A stretch of DNA of 64,000 nt from Casuarina equisetifolia. Lineage: Eukaryota > Streptophyta > Magnoliopsida > Fagales > Casuarinaceae. The position numbers were made by a program, and so were the translations under genes. The notes below the pieces were generated by a model, which worked only from the letters and a program-made list of their open reading frames with translations, was not told where the DNA came from and searched no databases. The DNA lies in the NCBI GenBank assembly GCA_028551475.1, contig CM052360.1:26792682-26856681 (forward strand), read 5' to 3'. Positions 10,339-20,784 of the stretch are shown in pieces (the stretch's first letter is position 1; every line of letters begins with the position of its first letter).

Positions 10339-13300
10339 GTTACATCTGCCACAAACTTGTTTTAGAATTTCCCTTCACTTCTGCACTGCATGAAATCTTT
10401 TAGGACGCATATAAATCATACTGAACTATTGTATGATGAAATATGCTAGGTCATAGCTACATCTTTTACATTTGCTACAAACGGAATATTATGGTACTCT
10501 GTCCATACAACCTGAATTAGACACATTTATCATGACCGGTTTAATTGTTGACTTGATTTTCCACAATTGTTTACCATTGTATTGCAGAAGGAGGTTGGTG
10601 TTGAGGTTCTGAAAGATAAGTATGTTCTCTTGCTCATTACGGGCCCAAAAATTTGTTGGCGCAACCTGTATAAAATGAAAACAATTTATGATGGAATAGC
10701 GCGGAACGGCCTACTCGAAATGGTATGGTTACCGAGCGTGAAGCTGGAAGAGGAAGAAAAGGAAAAAGAGGAAGAAGAGGAAGAAAAGGGAGAAGGGGAA
10801 AAAGAGGAAGAAGAGGAAAAAGAGAAACAAGAATTCAGGGCGTTTTGGTCTCGGATCGCAGACAACAAACTCAGAAGGTTGCGGTGTCAGATGCTAGACG
10901 ACGAACTCATAAAATTGCGGTCTCAGATGCCACGGTGTGTGTTGCAGTACTTCTCACCAGTAAAAGGCATCAATGAAATTATAGAGGCGTGTGGCCTTAT
11001 GAGTGGAGAAATTCTATTGGTGATAGATCCACGAGGGGATGTCCTAAGCCAATACAGGTGTCTACCCGATCTGTGGCCTATCTTGCCTGCAGGTAGATCC
11101 CTTTTCTTCGTCTGCTGCTTTAATTTTTTCCATTGTCCCTTCATTTCATCTTTCACCAAAGATTCTCTCGTTCACTATACTTGTAATATGATTTATCGAA
11201 TTAAAACACTGGATGTTTGATATTGTCCCACAAACTCAGCTTACTAAAAAAGCAAACAAGAATCTGTAGTGCATGCTATATAATGTTCAAAAATTGGGCG
11301 AACGCTGATCAAAGATTCGATTTTACTGCAGAGAAAATGGACAGATGGAAGAGAATCAAGGAACATTTACAAGCACCTGGCGAAATCATGGTGGTTTTGA
11401 GGGCGCTGATTTCTGTAGGGAATGATGTGCTGTGTCTTTCTGACGCTTCTACCGACGAAATGGGGAGGCCTGCAAACGTAAATGAACGAACTTGTTCTAG
11501 AATTGCATTTCTCTTATATCGTTTTTAGAGTAAGGCTAAATGAATAATACTAGACTACCGTCATAGTAGTAACCAGGCTTATTAAGAAAAATCTATTTTA
11601 TAGTTGAATTGATTTTTCTCCACCATATTGCAGAAACGGGTTAGCATCGATATTCTGAGAGATAAGTGTGTTCTACTGTTCATTTCGGGCCTGAATATCG
11701 ACAGCTCTGTTATTAGAAAACTGTCGTCAATTTATTCTGGAATAGTGACTAAGGACCTGGTCAAACTGGTATGGATCCCGATTGTGGAGAAGTGGAACAA
11801 TGAGTTGGAGAAGGACTTTGAGAGATTACAGTCCGAGCTGCGACAATGCATATTATTGCAGCCCTTGGAGGATGTGCCTATTGTACTGAAGATGAAACCA
11901 TCCTACATAGAGCAAGACGTTTCAGAAGCAGAAGGTCTTAAGTTCATTAAGGAATGGGGCCTCCAGGATGTGCCTCTTGTGCTGTTGTTGAACCCACAAG
12001 GGGATGTGCTAAGCAACCACGCCCTCCAGCTGCCACAAATAGATAAAGAGCCACGAGGAACCCCCGATGTAAGGCCATTTTTACAGACTTGAGTATATAA
12101 ACATGCATACCAGGTGCACATATGTACACACATTCGCTGATGTTCACATATTCATGCATGCAATGTCATTCATCATTGACGATATGCCTTCCAGTAACAT
12201 CATGAGTTTAGTCATTTCTTGTGCAATTAGATGAAAGAGTACACTTTGTACTGGGGAAGCAAGTACGCCTACTGGCGCGAACGACTTTTCCGAGAAGTGA
12301 AAGCCATGGTTCAGGATCCGATCCTAAAGAAAGCAGAAATTTCCATATCATTGTCTCCCGTTGAAAGAGATGGCGAAACGGAGGGCGTATCCGGCTCCTT
12401 CAATTGGAAAGTCCAACGATTGTTTCATCCTTTCAAGAAGGAGAACAAGTGGGCTCTGTTGGTAAGCAAGTCATTTACCGAAATTTGTGCAGGTCCACTA
12501 ATTCTGAACGTCTTGGAAGCGTTTTCCATTTGGAAGGTGAATATAACCGAGCAGAGGCCCTTCGAATATTGCTTTAAAGATTACTACGACGAGCTTTCTC
12601 GAGCGTTTGAAGCTCGCCTTGATGATGAAAAGGAATCTGCAGATACACTTGATAATGAAATCAAAATTTCTGATTTTTTTGATGAGGAGATGGAATTTGA
12701 AGATTCACTAGATAATAAAACGAAATCTGAAGATTTTCTTGATAATGAAAATGGAGAGAAAATGGAGGCAGCAAGGAGAATGAAGGAAGTTTTAGGAGGA
12801 CAGGACAAAGTCACGGAGGTCTTGAAGACGCTGATTTCCTCCAGGGGTGATGTGCCGTGTCTTATTGACGCCTCTATGGAGGAAATGGTTAAATCTGCCC
12901 CAAACTTGTTTTAGAATTTCTCTTTTCACTTTTGCACTGCATAAAATCTCTTAGGAGTTAATGCAAATAAATTTTGTTGACATTACAAGGAAAATCTGTT
13001 TGACAATTGACTTGATCTTCCCCAATTTTGTTGCAGAAACAGGTAAGCATTGACGTTTTGAAAGACAAGTATGTTCTACTGCTCGTCTCAAGGGGTAGTA
13101 AACATCTTGAAAAAGGAGTTGACTTTGCTAAAGGAATAGTGAAGAACGACCTGCTTGAGATAGTATGGTTACCGATTGTATTGTGGACTGACGAGGCAGA
13201 AGATGAAGTCATGAAGTGGGTGTCTAAGATGCCATGGTACGTAGTGCAATACTTCTCTCCCATAGCAGGCATCGAGTTCATTGAGCAGGAGTGGGGCCTC

Positions 13301-14994
13301 GAGGATTATCCTACTTTGGTGATGATGAACCCACAAGGGGATGTGCTAGGCAAATACGTAACGACGGAATCCATTGAAATTTTTCCTATCATGCCGGGAG
13401 GTAGATGCCATTTTCGTCAGCTGCTTTCATTTTTTTTTTCCCTTGTTAATTGGTTGCATCTTCACTAAATAATCTCGTTTTTGCTATGCATATAGTACGA
13501 TTCCTAGATATATAAAATTAAAATTTTTTTAAAAATAAAGATAGGACATTGTATTTCAACCTCGGAATACTACCTTAAATCTGTTACATGTGCATCATAA
13601 TGGTTTTCAAACGCGCAAACTCTGATCGAAGACTTTCTTTCACTTTAGAGAAAATGGAGAAAGCGAGAAGAGTGAAGGAACTTTTTCAAGCACCAGATGA
13701 AATCACAACAGTTTTGAAGGCGCTGATTTCCAGCGATGGTGATATGCCTTTGCTTAAAGAATGTTCTACCGGAGAAATGGTTAGTTCTGCAAAAGCAAAT
13801 GCGCAAACTTGTTTTATAATTGCCTTCCCCCACTGTTGCACCGCATAGAATTGAATATCATCTATGGTCTAGATACTACTCTTTCCAGTGATGCAAATAA
13901 ATAATAACCGAATAGATAATAACAGACTAGAGTCATAGCTAGATCTTTTACAACGGCTACAAACCGAATAGTATGGAAATAGTATGGTATTTTTTTTCTG
14001 AATAATGTGAAAGATCTATTTCCATCGTTTACTTGACTTTTCCCAATTGTACTGCAAAACAGGTTAGCATCGACGTTCTGAAAGAAAAGTTTGTTCTATT
14101 GTTCATTTCATGCCCGAATATTCTAGGAGGGCAATTTTATGAAGACCCGGAGTCATATGAAATACTGTCGTCAATTTATGATGGAATATTGAAGGACCTG
14201 GTCAAATTGGTATGGATCCCGATTGTAAAGCGGTGGACAGATAAGTGGCGAATGAGGTTTGAGAAGTTGCGGTCTGAGATGCCATACTATGTAGTGCAAT
14301 GCGTTTCACCGGTGGCAGGCCTCAAGTTCATTCAGGAGGAGTGGCGCCTTGGGAATTGCCCTCTTTTAGTGCTGATGAGCCCACAAGGGAATGTGCTAAG
14401 CAAGCATGAAATGGAAGAACTACCACCAGCAACAGAAACTAATGGTGGAACATACGAGGTAAAAGCCTTTTTTGCAACTCTAAATGAATGTACACATGCA
14501 TATCTGGTGCACATTGGTACCCGCATCAACTCGTGTTAACATATTCACGAATGCAGTTTTGATCATAATTGATAATGCGGCTTCAAATTACATCTGAGTT
14601 TAGACATTTCTTGTGCAATTAGATTCAAGACTACATATTGTACTGGCGAGCAAGGGACAAAAAGTGGGGCGAAGAATTCGCAAAGTTAGCAGAAAAAGTG
14701 GCTTGCGATCCGATCATAACGAGAAAAAATATTTCCATAGAGTGTCATCGCTTTGAAAGCAGCACTCGCAATGGGTTGCTCCGAACGTCGTTCAATTGTA
14801 AAAAAAGTGGTGACTGGGCTGCATTGATAACAGGACAACATGGTCCAATAATCTGCGAAGGTCCCCAAATTCTGCACGTCTTGCGGGACTTCGAAACTTG
14901 GAAGGATGATCTACGCTTGAATCCCTTCATATATTGCTTTCGAAAGCGCTTTGAGAAGCTTGCTGTTAATATACCGACTTCCTGGCAGAGATAA
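10210..14994 (+). CDS. SEO-like protein with four tandem middle-domain units (nine-exon gene model)
   Basis: Proposed exons: 10210-10338, 10588-11092, 11332-11477, 11634-12068, 12231-12887, 13037-13400, 13649-13779, 14063-14458 and 14623-14994. All introns are GT-AG and the phases match (0,1,0,0,0,1,0,0), giving about 1,044 codons ending in TAA. Each unit has a short LKALIS exon plus a thioredoxin-like exon with VDVLK-K-VLL, VW(L/I)PI, MP-Y-VQ--SPVAG and MNPQGDVL. That is the middle part of SEO P-proteins. Units 2 and 4 add the SEO C-terminal part (YW...DPII..ISI, W-A-L, ILHVLR-F--WK). The SEO_N domain and the usual C-terminal cysteine motif are absent. SEO proteins form sieve-tube plugging filaments; whether this variant does so is unknown. 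The start ATG is the first in exon 1. A lost upstream exon is possible, since the exon-1 acceptor looks altered. A transcribed pseudogene is the alternative. Confidence 0.6.
10588..11092 (+). CDS. SEO array exon 2 (unit A, thioredoxin-like, Glu/Lys-rich insert)
   Basis: After attgcag the frame reads KEVGVEVLKDKYVLLLITGP, then LLEMVWLPSVK. An insert of about 35 almost purely E, K and G residues follows (10750-10833), where other units have a short VEQWTDEL-type linker. Just after it a 36-bp tandem duplication (from 10862 and from 10898) repeats LRRLRCQM as LIKLRSQM. The domain then resumes with RCVLQYFSPVKGI and IDPRGDVL. The donor is CTGCAG|GTAGAT, phase 1. The minus-strand Ser/Phe-rich frame over it is a shadow. 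Confidence 0.65.
11332..11477 (+). CDS. SEO array exon 3 (unit B, LKALIS exon)
   Basis: The acceptor is ttttactgcag; the joined frame is E-KMDRWKRIKEHLQAPGE and continues VLRALISVGNDVLCLSDAST. The donor used by sister exons (GAAATG|GTTAGT) is lost here (ATGGGG). A new donor, AAC|GTAAAT, lies 15 bp downstream, adds five codons and keeps phase 0. Confidence 0.55.
11634..12068 (+). CDS. SEO array exon 4 (unit B, thioredoxin-like)
   Basis: The exon reads KRVSIDILRDKCVLLFISGL, then LVKLVWIPIVEKWNNELE and, at its end, GLKFIKEWGLQDVPLVLLLN-PQGDVL. The usual MP-Y-VQ-SPVAG stretch is interrupted by about 24 residues that partly copy the later LQDVP segment (LEDVPIVLKMKP). The donor is GAT|GTAAGG and the acceptor is ccatattgcag. 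It is phase 0 at both ends. Confidence 0.6.
12231..12887 (+). CDS. SEO array exon 5 (unit B C-terminal part fused to unit C LKALIS exon)
   Basis: This 219-codon exon opens MKEYTLYWGSKYAYWRERLF, then MVQDPILKKAEISISLS, FNWKVQRLFHPF, NKWALLVSK and FEYCFKDYYDELS. It continues without an intron through an acidic linker made of a degenerate repeat (LDNEIKISDF, LDNKTKSEDF, LDNENG; about 12605-12762) into KMEAARRMKEVLGG and VLKTLISSRGD, which is the first exon of the next unit. Elsewhere that exon has its own acceptor. The donor is GAAATG|GTTAAA. This is the physical link between the two halves of the protein. Confidence 0.7.
13037..13400 (+). CDS. SEO array exon 6 (unit C, thioredoxin-like)
   Basis: The acceptor is ttttgttgcag. 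The exon reads KQVSIDVLKDKYVLLLVSRG, NDLLEIVWLPIVLWTDEAED, MPWYVVQYFSPIAGIEFI and LVMMNPQGDVLGKY, the best-preserved thioredoxin-like unit of the array. The donor is CGGGAG|GTAGAT, phase 1, homologous to the donor of exon 2, and the two introns share sequence. Confidence 0.7.
13649..13779 (+). CDS. SEO array exon 7 (unit D, LKALIS exon)
   Basis: After tttcactttag the joined frame is E-KMEKARRVKELFQAPDE, then VLKALISSDGDMPLLKEC. The donor is GAAATG|GTTAGT, phase 0. Its length matches exons 1 and 3. Confidence 0.65.
14063..14458 (+). CDS. SEO array exon 8 (unit D, thioredoxin-like)
   Basis: The exon reads VSIDVLKEKFVLLFISCPN, IYDGILKDLVKLVWIPIVKR, MPYYVVQCVSPVAGLKFI and LVLMSPQGNVLSKHEM. The ancestral acceptor (gcag before AAACAG, intact at 53,965) has mutated to gcaa. 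The next AG, six bases on (AACAG|GTTAGC), keeps the frame and costs two residues. The donor is TACGAG|GTAAAA, phase 0. Confidence 0.6.
14623..14994 (+). CDS. SEO array exon 9 (unit D C-terminal part, stop)
   Basis: After gtgcaattag it reads IQDYILYWRARDKKWGEEFA, VACDPIITRKNISIECH, GDWAALITGQHGPIICEG and ILHVLRDFETWKDDLRLNPF, ending IPTSWQR-stop. The canonical SEO C-terminal motif with CxxC-type cysteines is not present downstream. Confidence 0.65.
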   Translation: MQDYILYWRARDKKWGEEFAKLAEKVACDPIITRKNISIECHRFESSTRNGLLRTSFNCKKSGDWAALITGQHGPIICEGPQILHVLRDFETWKDDLRLNPFIYCFRKRFEKLAVNIPTSWQR

Positions 14995-15000
14995 CCATTT

Positions 15001-15533
15001 GCAGCAGTCCAAGAAGTTGCAGTAGCCACGTCACCTTTTCCTAAATAGAGATGCTCTTTCATTTAACACTTTTATGATTCTAACCAATAAAATTGGTATT
15101 TTAACAGACTTATTTTGAGTTACATGTAAGTAGTCTAGCCAATAAAATTGGTATTATGATTCTAGCCACATCACCTTTTGAGTTACATGTCAGCAGCCTA
15201 ACCCTCAATTATGTGAGGTGGCGAGCTAACTAACTGGGATTTTTTGATAGAAGTGTCTGTTAAAATAGTTAGCATTATGTTAGTTAGCTCCTAATAACGA
15301 CTTGTCAATAATTATAAATAAACAAGTCACTCGAGAGAAGAGTTAAGCTTGTTGTTAGTAAGAATTCTATTGTAAAATAAAAAGAGATCTTAGGTTTCTT
15401 CAAAGTAATCTCAAAACTTGTAATTTTTCCATTTTCTTTCAAGATCAGCTATAATGCTAAGCTTCCAAGGTGAATTCCATTGATTATGCTTCACTAAATC
15501 CCAACTCAACCATCTGGACCACTGCAGCTTTCC
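15001..15533. mobile_element. About 0.5-kb insertion in the 3' flank of the SEO array, LTR-like
   Basis: The 3' flanks of both SEO arrays match (tttggattgtctggctgtcc here, the same with small changes at 54,940). The first copy, however, carries about 530 extra bases between the stop codon and that match. The insert holds two ccaataaaattgg boxes (about 15084 and 15139), a TATAAATA at about 15315 followed by caagtcactcgagagaagag, and U5-like T-rich sequence. A 5-bp gcagc occurs at both edges (15001-15005, 15534-15538) and could be a target duplication. The class is uncertain: solo LTR or small non-autonomous element. Confidence 0.45.
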
Positions 15534-17594
15534 CAAGCATTTGGATTGTCTGGCTGTCCTTGTGTGGTGAAGGCATGTATCAAGCCACTATCAACAACTT
15601 TAGGTACTTTGAATGTGTAGTGCTACACTATAAGGTGGAGACAACATTATCTTCACTATTATTTGAGTAATCTAATGAATAATTGCAACTTAGTTATGCA
15701 ACCATTTCAATGCTCTTCCTAACATTCATTGTTAAAATTCAATGATACTATACAAAGATTTTACTCTACATACATATATGTATGTATGTAAAGATAACTT
15801 TGTACAATTGTAAAGAGGATTATCAACCATGGACCTTTTATCATTTCCTATAATAAGGTAAGACTATGACAATCCTCTTTCTTCCTTTTCTTTCTTTTTT
15901 ACTATTTACTTTTTTCTTTTTTCTTTTTTCTTTTTTCTTTTTAATAAGCACACATCTAATTCATACACATATATGTCAAACCTAGGATCTCTTGTTCTCA
16001 AATCTTGCAAGCTAACCGTTGAAGTATAAGTGATCGAGTATGATAGGCCATTTGCTCTGTTGAGTTCATTGTTTCCTCTCTTTGTTTTTTCTAACAATAC
16101 CTCAAAAGTTTATCTTTCAAATGTAATGTTGATTCTCAAGGAGGGTAGGTCACAATAGTCGATAGTCAAATTGTGAGACTAATAGTGAGAGCATGTGAAG
16201 TCGAAAAACTTGCATGGGCCGAAACTCACCGAACTGAAAAATACCCGAGACAAAAAATACACAAGAAGTCAATGTATTTCACATAATTTTTTTTTAATAA
16301 TGAGTCCCTTTTTTACAAGGGAAAGAAAACTCTATGCATTAACTTGGAGAATCCATCTGGTCTGGTTGTGCGATGGTTCCAGTGAATGCATAAATCAGAA
16401 TGAGGCGGGATTTGAGTCGATGAGGAAAGTCTTCAAAAAGTTTTCAAATCTGATCAATTAGCGTTGACTGGCATTGATTTCAATCTGTCTGTGTTAAATC
16501 CAAGTGAGGTCTTCCATATCCAGCTATAGCCGACATTTTTTCAGAAAGGTGAAGATGAATGTCACGCAAAAGAAGACGACGGGCGTTGCTCACAACCTTA
16601 GGGCTGACGTGGCTCTAATGTTTTGCTGGGCGTGTCTCGTGGACGAGGGTCTTGACATGGCATGCTAATGTGGTGGAAAATTGTTTTTCTATTATTTTCA
16701 TTTTCTAATACCAATCATATCCAACCATTATTGATACTTGCAAATAAGTGTAAATGGAAAACTTGATAAGGAAGACTTTGTTCCCGAAGGAATCTCCATA
16801 AACCGTGTTTCATTTCACGGTTTTTTTCTACCTATTGACAATTTTCCCGAACACTTACAAATGGAGAGACAACACTAAGAGGCCTGACTTGGAGATTATC
16901 TGAAGGAGAAATTCGTCTCTGCGGAACACCCACGTTCATTGAGATTGAAAAAGAAACAAAAACTTGGTAGGTGCCCACGTCTTGGTTATTCCATGTATTC
17001 GTTTATGAGAGAACGATATGGATCAGCATGGTAAATACAGTCAACCCTAATTTGTTGGTTCCAACTTTTTTCTGGAATAAAGCAAAAGAAAATCTCGCAT
17101 AACTGGAAAATTGGTAATGAAAAATAAAGAGACGAAAATATGTGGAAAGCACCGGCCATAGAAAACAAAATCACAGAGTCTAGGAGTAAAACGATATTAA
17201 AAACGTTTGTGAATTAGAAGGGGGAGCGGGCGCGTTCTTCATCACAGCCTGTGGTCAGCATGCAGCTTTACTTGCTAATAAGTTGACTTTCAAGATCACA
17301 AAGATGTGCTTATATGTGGAAAGAGTTTTGAAGACTTAAAAAAAAAATCAATACGTACTACCAGCATGAAAAGAAACTCACATCGGCCAAAATTTCAAAG
17401 CATCCGGACGTAACAACATAGCACAAAACATTTATTGTAGGAATACCGTCGCTCTACGAATGCTAAATAGGGTCATAGATACTTGGTAAGGCTTATTAAG
17501 ACGGGAAGTACGACACAAGCAAAGTAGGATTACAAAGTTCAGATGCCACCGTTTACAGCTATAAGTGAAGCACTAAATCACATATTCTTGAAAT
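15534..17594. other. SEO 3' flank and intergenic DNA
   Basis: 15534-15740 is the 3' flank shared with 54.93-55.15 kb. 15775-15795 is a short atgt/catat repeat and 15898-15940 a cttttt-type microsatellite. At 16800-16823 an 8-bp perfect inverted repeat (aaaccgtg / cacggttt) with an 8-nt loop is visible, of unknown meaning. No gene is supported. Confidence 0.5.
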
Positions 17595-18925
17595 CTAGAG
17601 GATGAAAGGCTTGAGGAAATTCCAGAGAGTGATAAAAAGGACAAAAAGTCCAATAATAGTTCCAGTGCCTCTCCAAACATCAGGGAAGTAGACTCTTTTT
17701 AGGATCGCCAAGTAATGGTTCCAACGTCGCTCATAATGGTCATTAAGTTCTTGACAGAGTTTAGACAAACAGGAATCTGTGTCTACAATTTGATGGCCGA
17801 GTTTATTAATTAGCTTTGCCACATTTTCGTTGGTACCGAGCCGGTTAACAATGATCTTTTTGTCAACAAGCAAATTCACATCATCTTTGTTGTCAATAAG
17901 AGAGTCCAAGAGTAGAACATAACTGCAGATATGAGTCTTACTTGGATAATGACATTGCTCCAGGGCCATGACGTTTCAGAAAAGAGCTTCACTATTATCA
18001 TCTATGTCAAAGACCGGGACTTCCAAGGCACGCTGTGCACCCTTGAAGCATGGAAAGCATTTCAAGCCATGTAAGCATGGATGATCATCGAAGTTCATCT
18101 GACCTAAGTGTCCTTCTTTATTTACTACTTTTAATTTCAGTCCTGCGTCTTTAAGCTTTGTTGCAGAATACCGAAGCTTTGTGGTAAAATAACGATTTTC
18201 GGTATCTTTATTTTTGCAATCTCCAAACCCTTTTCTTAACAAATCAGTTAAGTGTTTCACATCCTTAATCTCAGACTGTGTCTGCTGCCCAAAAAAAGAA
18301 GAAAAGTGAGAGAGGGAAACCTCCAAAAAAGTTAGCTCTCCCTTCTGATCTCCCTTAATTGGCAGGTCTTAATTGGCAGACCTGCTTCATATAATTTCTC
18401 AAGAACAAAAAATGGAAGTTGATTCTCAAGTAACATTAAGTCATGTCTTATACCAAGTTCCAGATATGGTAGGCATGATCTTTTGTTTTTCTTGCTTTCT
18501 GATGTCCTCCAAAAGAGATTAATTATGAAGGTAGTATCCAAGAGAATCATGTTTATAAACTCTTCACTTTTGAGTTCAAAGATCTCTGAATAACAGCGGC
18601 GGATCTTTTCTTCTTCATTTGCAATGAGAGTTGCAAGTTTCTCAGGAGTATTCTCAGTTCGCAAACAGAATTCCCTCAAATATCTGAACTTTTCAATTTC
18701 CATACTCCTTAATTCTTTGTTGTGATAATGAAATGGACCAATTGAAACTAACTTAGGGGTATAGGCTTCTTCCTTTACCTTGTGAAGTTTCTTGGGCACT
18801 CTGTAGATGCAACACTCGGGGCATGTTTCAGGCTCCATGGCCCATAGAATGTCAATGAAGAACTCGTTGCATTCAAATTTTTTTTCATCGGAATCAGAAG
18901 CTGTGGTATAGGCCATCTTCTCCAT
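17595..18925 (-). pseudogene. DUF247 (UPF0481) gene, two disabling changes
   Basis: Three consecutive minus-strand pieces (18925-18332, 18326-17976, 17969-17595) together form one DUF247 protein of usual length. Family landmarks appear in order: CCIYRVPKKLHK, YTPKLVSIGPFHY, FRYLREF, MILLDTTFIINLF, LLENQLPFFVLEKL, HLTDLLR, ALEQCHYPSKTHICSYVLLL, LGTNENVAKLINKL and a C-terminal hydrophobic segment (IIGLFVLFITLWNFL) as expected for a membrane anchor. The first break is a 14-bp tandem duplication near 18350-18376 (ctgccaattaag appears twice on the coding strand) that shifts the frame. The second is a TGA at 17973-17975 following SEALF, in the same frame as the last piece, most simply a CGA-to-TGA change. 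The family's function is poorly known. Promoter-like repeat P1 lies about 1.9 kb upstream. Confidence 0.85.
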
Positions 18926-20780
18926 CGCTCAAGTAAGTCTTTTCAAGGACAGACAAAAAACAATTAGTGGAAATAGAATACAACATAATCAACTACATTT
19001 TTATTCAATAGGTAGCATTGGCAACGATTTTATTCGGAAACTAACTATTGGCACCCAACTCCAGGCATTTCTTGACATTTTTTTCAGTGATTTTTCAACG
19101 AAATTTGAGATTCAAAATTCAACAAACTACAGAACTTATAATATGCAACATTGAATACTTCTGTCTTTTTTCCGTTTTTGAAAAGGCTATTGTTTAAGGC
19201 ATCATTTACCATAATAGTTGTTTAACTATCATTTTTCCTAATCATTATTAATGATGCATGTTATTCCTATAATACTTTACCATTCTAGAAGGCACGACTA
19301 CGGGAGACTAAGATCCTCCACTTTGACCGGCTATATATCTTTATCTAATCTTGAATCACTTTACTTAGTCATCAATTTTCATTCTCATCTTTGCAATTTG
19401 TTATAAACTGAATAACTAGATCTAAATGTGCACTTAAAAGTAAAGACGTAAGTTTTAAGACAATCCTTATCTTGTGTATTTAAGTTTTAGTTATTAACAT
19501 TAAAGCTAATAAAATGATATACTCAATAAGATCTAAGATAGCTAGATCATATAAAATTTAGATAAAGAGACCTAGCTTAATTTTACTAACAAAATTTTGA
19601 AAGCAAAAGAAATGGTTCCTTAGTAGATTGCTTGTTCAATGATACCATGCAAATTATTGGAATAAATAACGAAATCATTAAGGAGTTAAATATGAGGGCG
19701 GCAAGGAATTAACATATCGCTGTTTTGCATGGACATGAAATACTTAAAAATGAAAAACGCATATACCCCAAGCGAGAACTTATAGGAATTCTATTGATGT
19801 CAAAGGAATCCTTTTTCCATAACCTTTTCTAAATAAATTGAATTACAATATCAAAGGAAAAATTTACGAATTTTAAAGAATATATTCTATAATATATATT
19901 AGTTTCAACTATTTGGGAGGCATGAAGAGCTGAATTCTCAATTCATATTATTTATGAAGAGCTGAATTATCCTACAGAGAGAATAGAGTAAAATAGGAGA
20001 GTAGATAAAAGTTAAAAACAAAATTTACAAGAACGTAGGTAGGAATAATTTGTAGGTTATATAAAGTGTACTAAATCTTCAGGTTATGTGCGATGACCTT
20101 TTTTGGTGATTATGCATATATATGTATTTTATGTATGCACGCATTCACGAAAAAAGGTTATTGCACATATGTATACTTGTATAGGTTAGATGTTGAGTCT
20201 AAATTTCACTTCATTCACTTGAAAGAATAAGAAATTCAAAGTGGCAAAACATCGGCTAAATCATGACAAAACATAAAGAGCAAAATAGGTATATAAATTA
20301 GCTCGTCAAAAGAAAAGGACACCTAGATTTCTGTTCGTCACGTGAGAGAATGATAACTAATTTGGCCAAAAAGGAGGTACAACCACTTTCAGGCATTCGT
20401 CAGTTATAAGGTGCTTTAGTCGTTCATCCTAGCAAATTGTCAAGGAGAAGCTTCACCACTATCAATTTTTTTTCTTTATTTAAAATTTACTATAAAAGAT
20501 CATGAAATCTATGTATAGATATCTCTAAATTAAACATAGATAGGCTTTAGATTTCCTACGAGTTTCATGCTAGCATCAGAGTCCATTCTTTTGGACGTAC
20601 TATGTCATGTCTCCATAAAAGGGTAAAAAATAAAGGAAAAAGATTGAAGTCTCATCAAACATTGAGTTTAGATTAAATCATTACAAATACAAAAAAAACA
20701 AAGAAGTGTATAAAAGAAGAGAGAGGGGGTGGCTTTTAGCTTATGGAAATGACACCTCACAAATCTTTAGCTCAACCTCT
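18926..20780. other. Intergenic, no gene seen
   Basis: AT-rich region upstream of the DUF247 pseudogene with no coding sense visible. Confidence 0.5.
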
Positions 20781-20784
20781 GATT

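Noticed and set aside
10686..10868. Ser/Phe-rich open frame on minus
   Set aside because: It is the antisense of the Glu/Lys-rich insert in SEO array exon 2; purine-rich repeats leave the opposite strand free of stops.
16800..16823. Hairpin followed by T-run, like a bacterial terminator
   Set aside because: In a plant genome it has no such meaning; no gene ends there.
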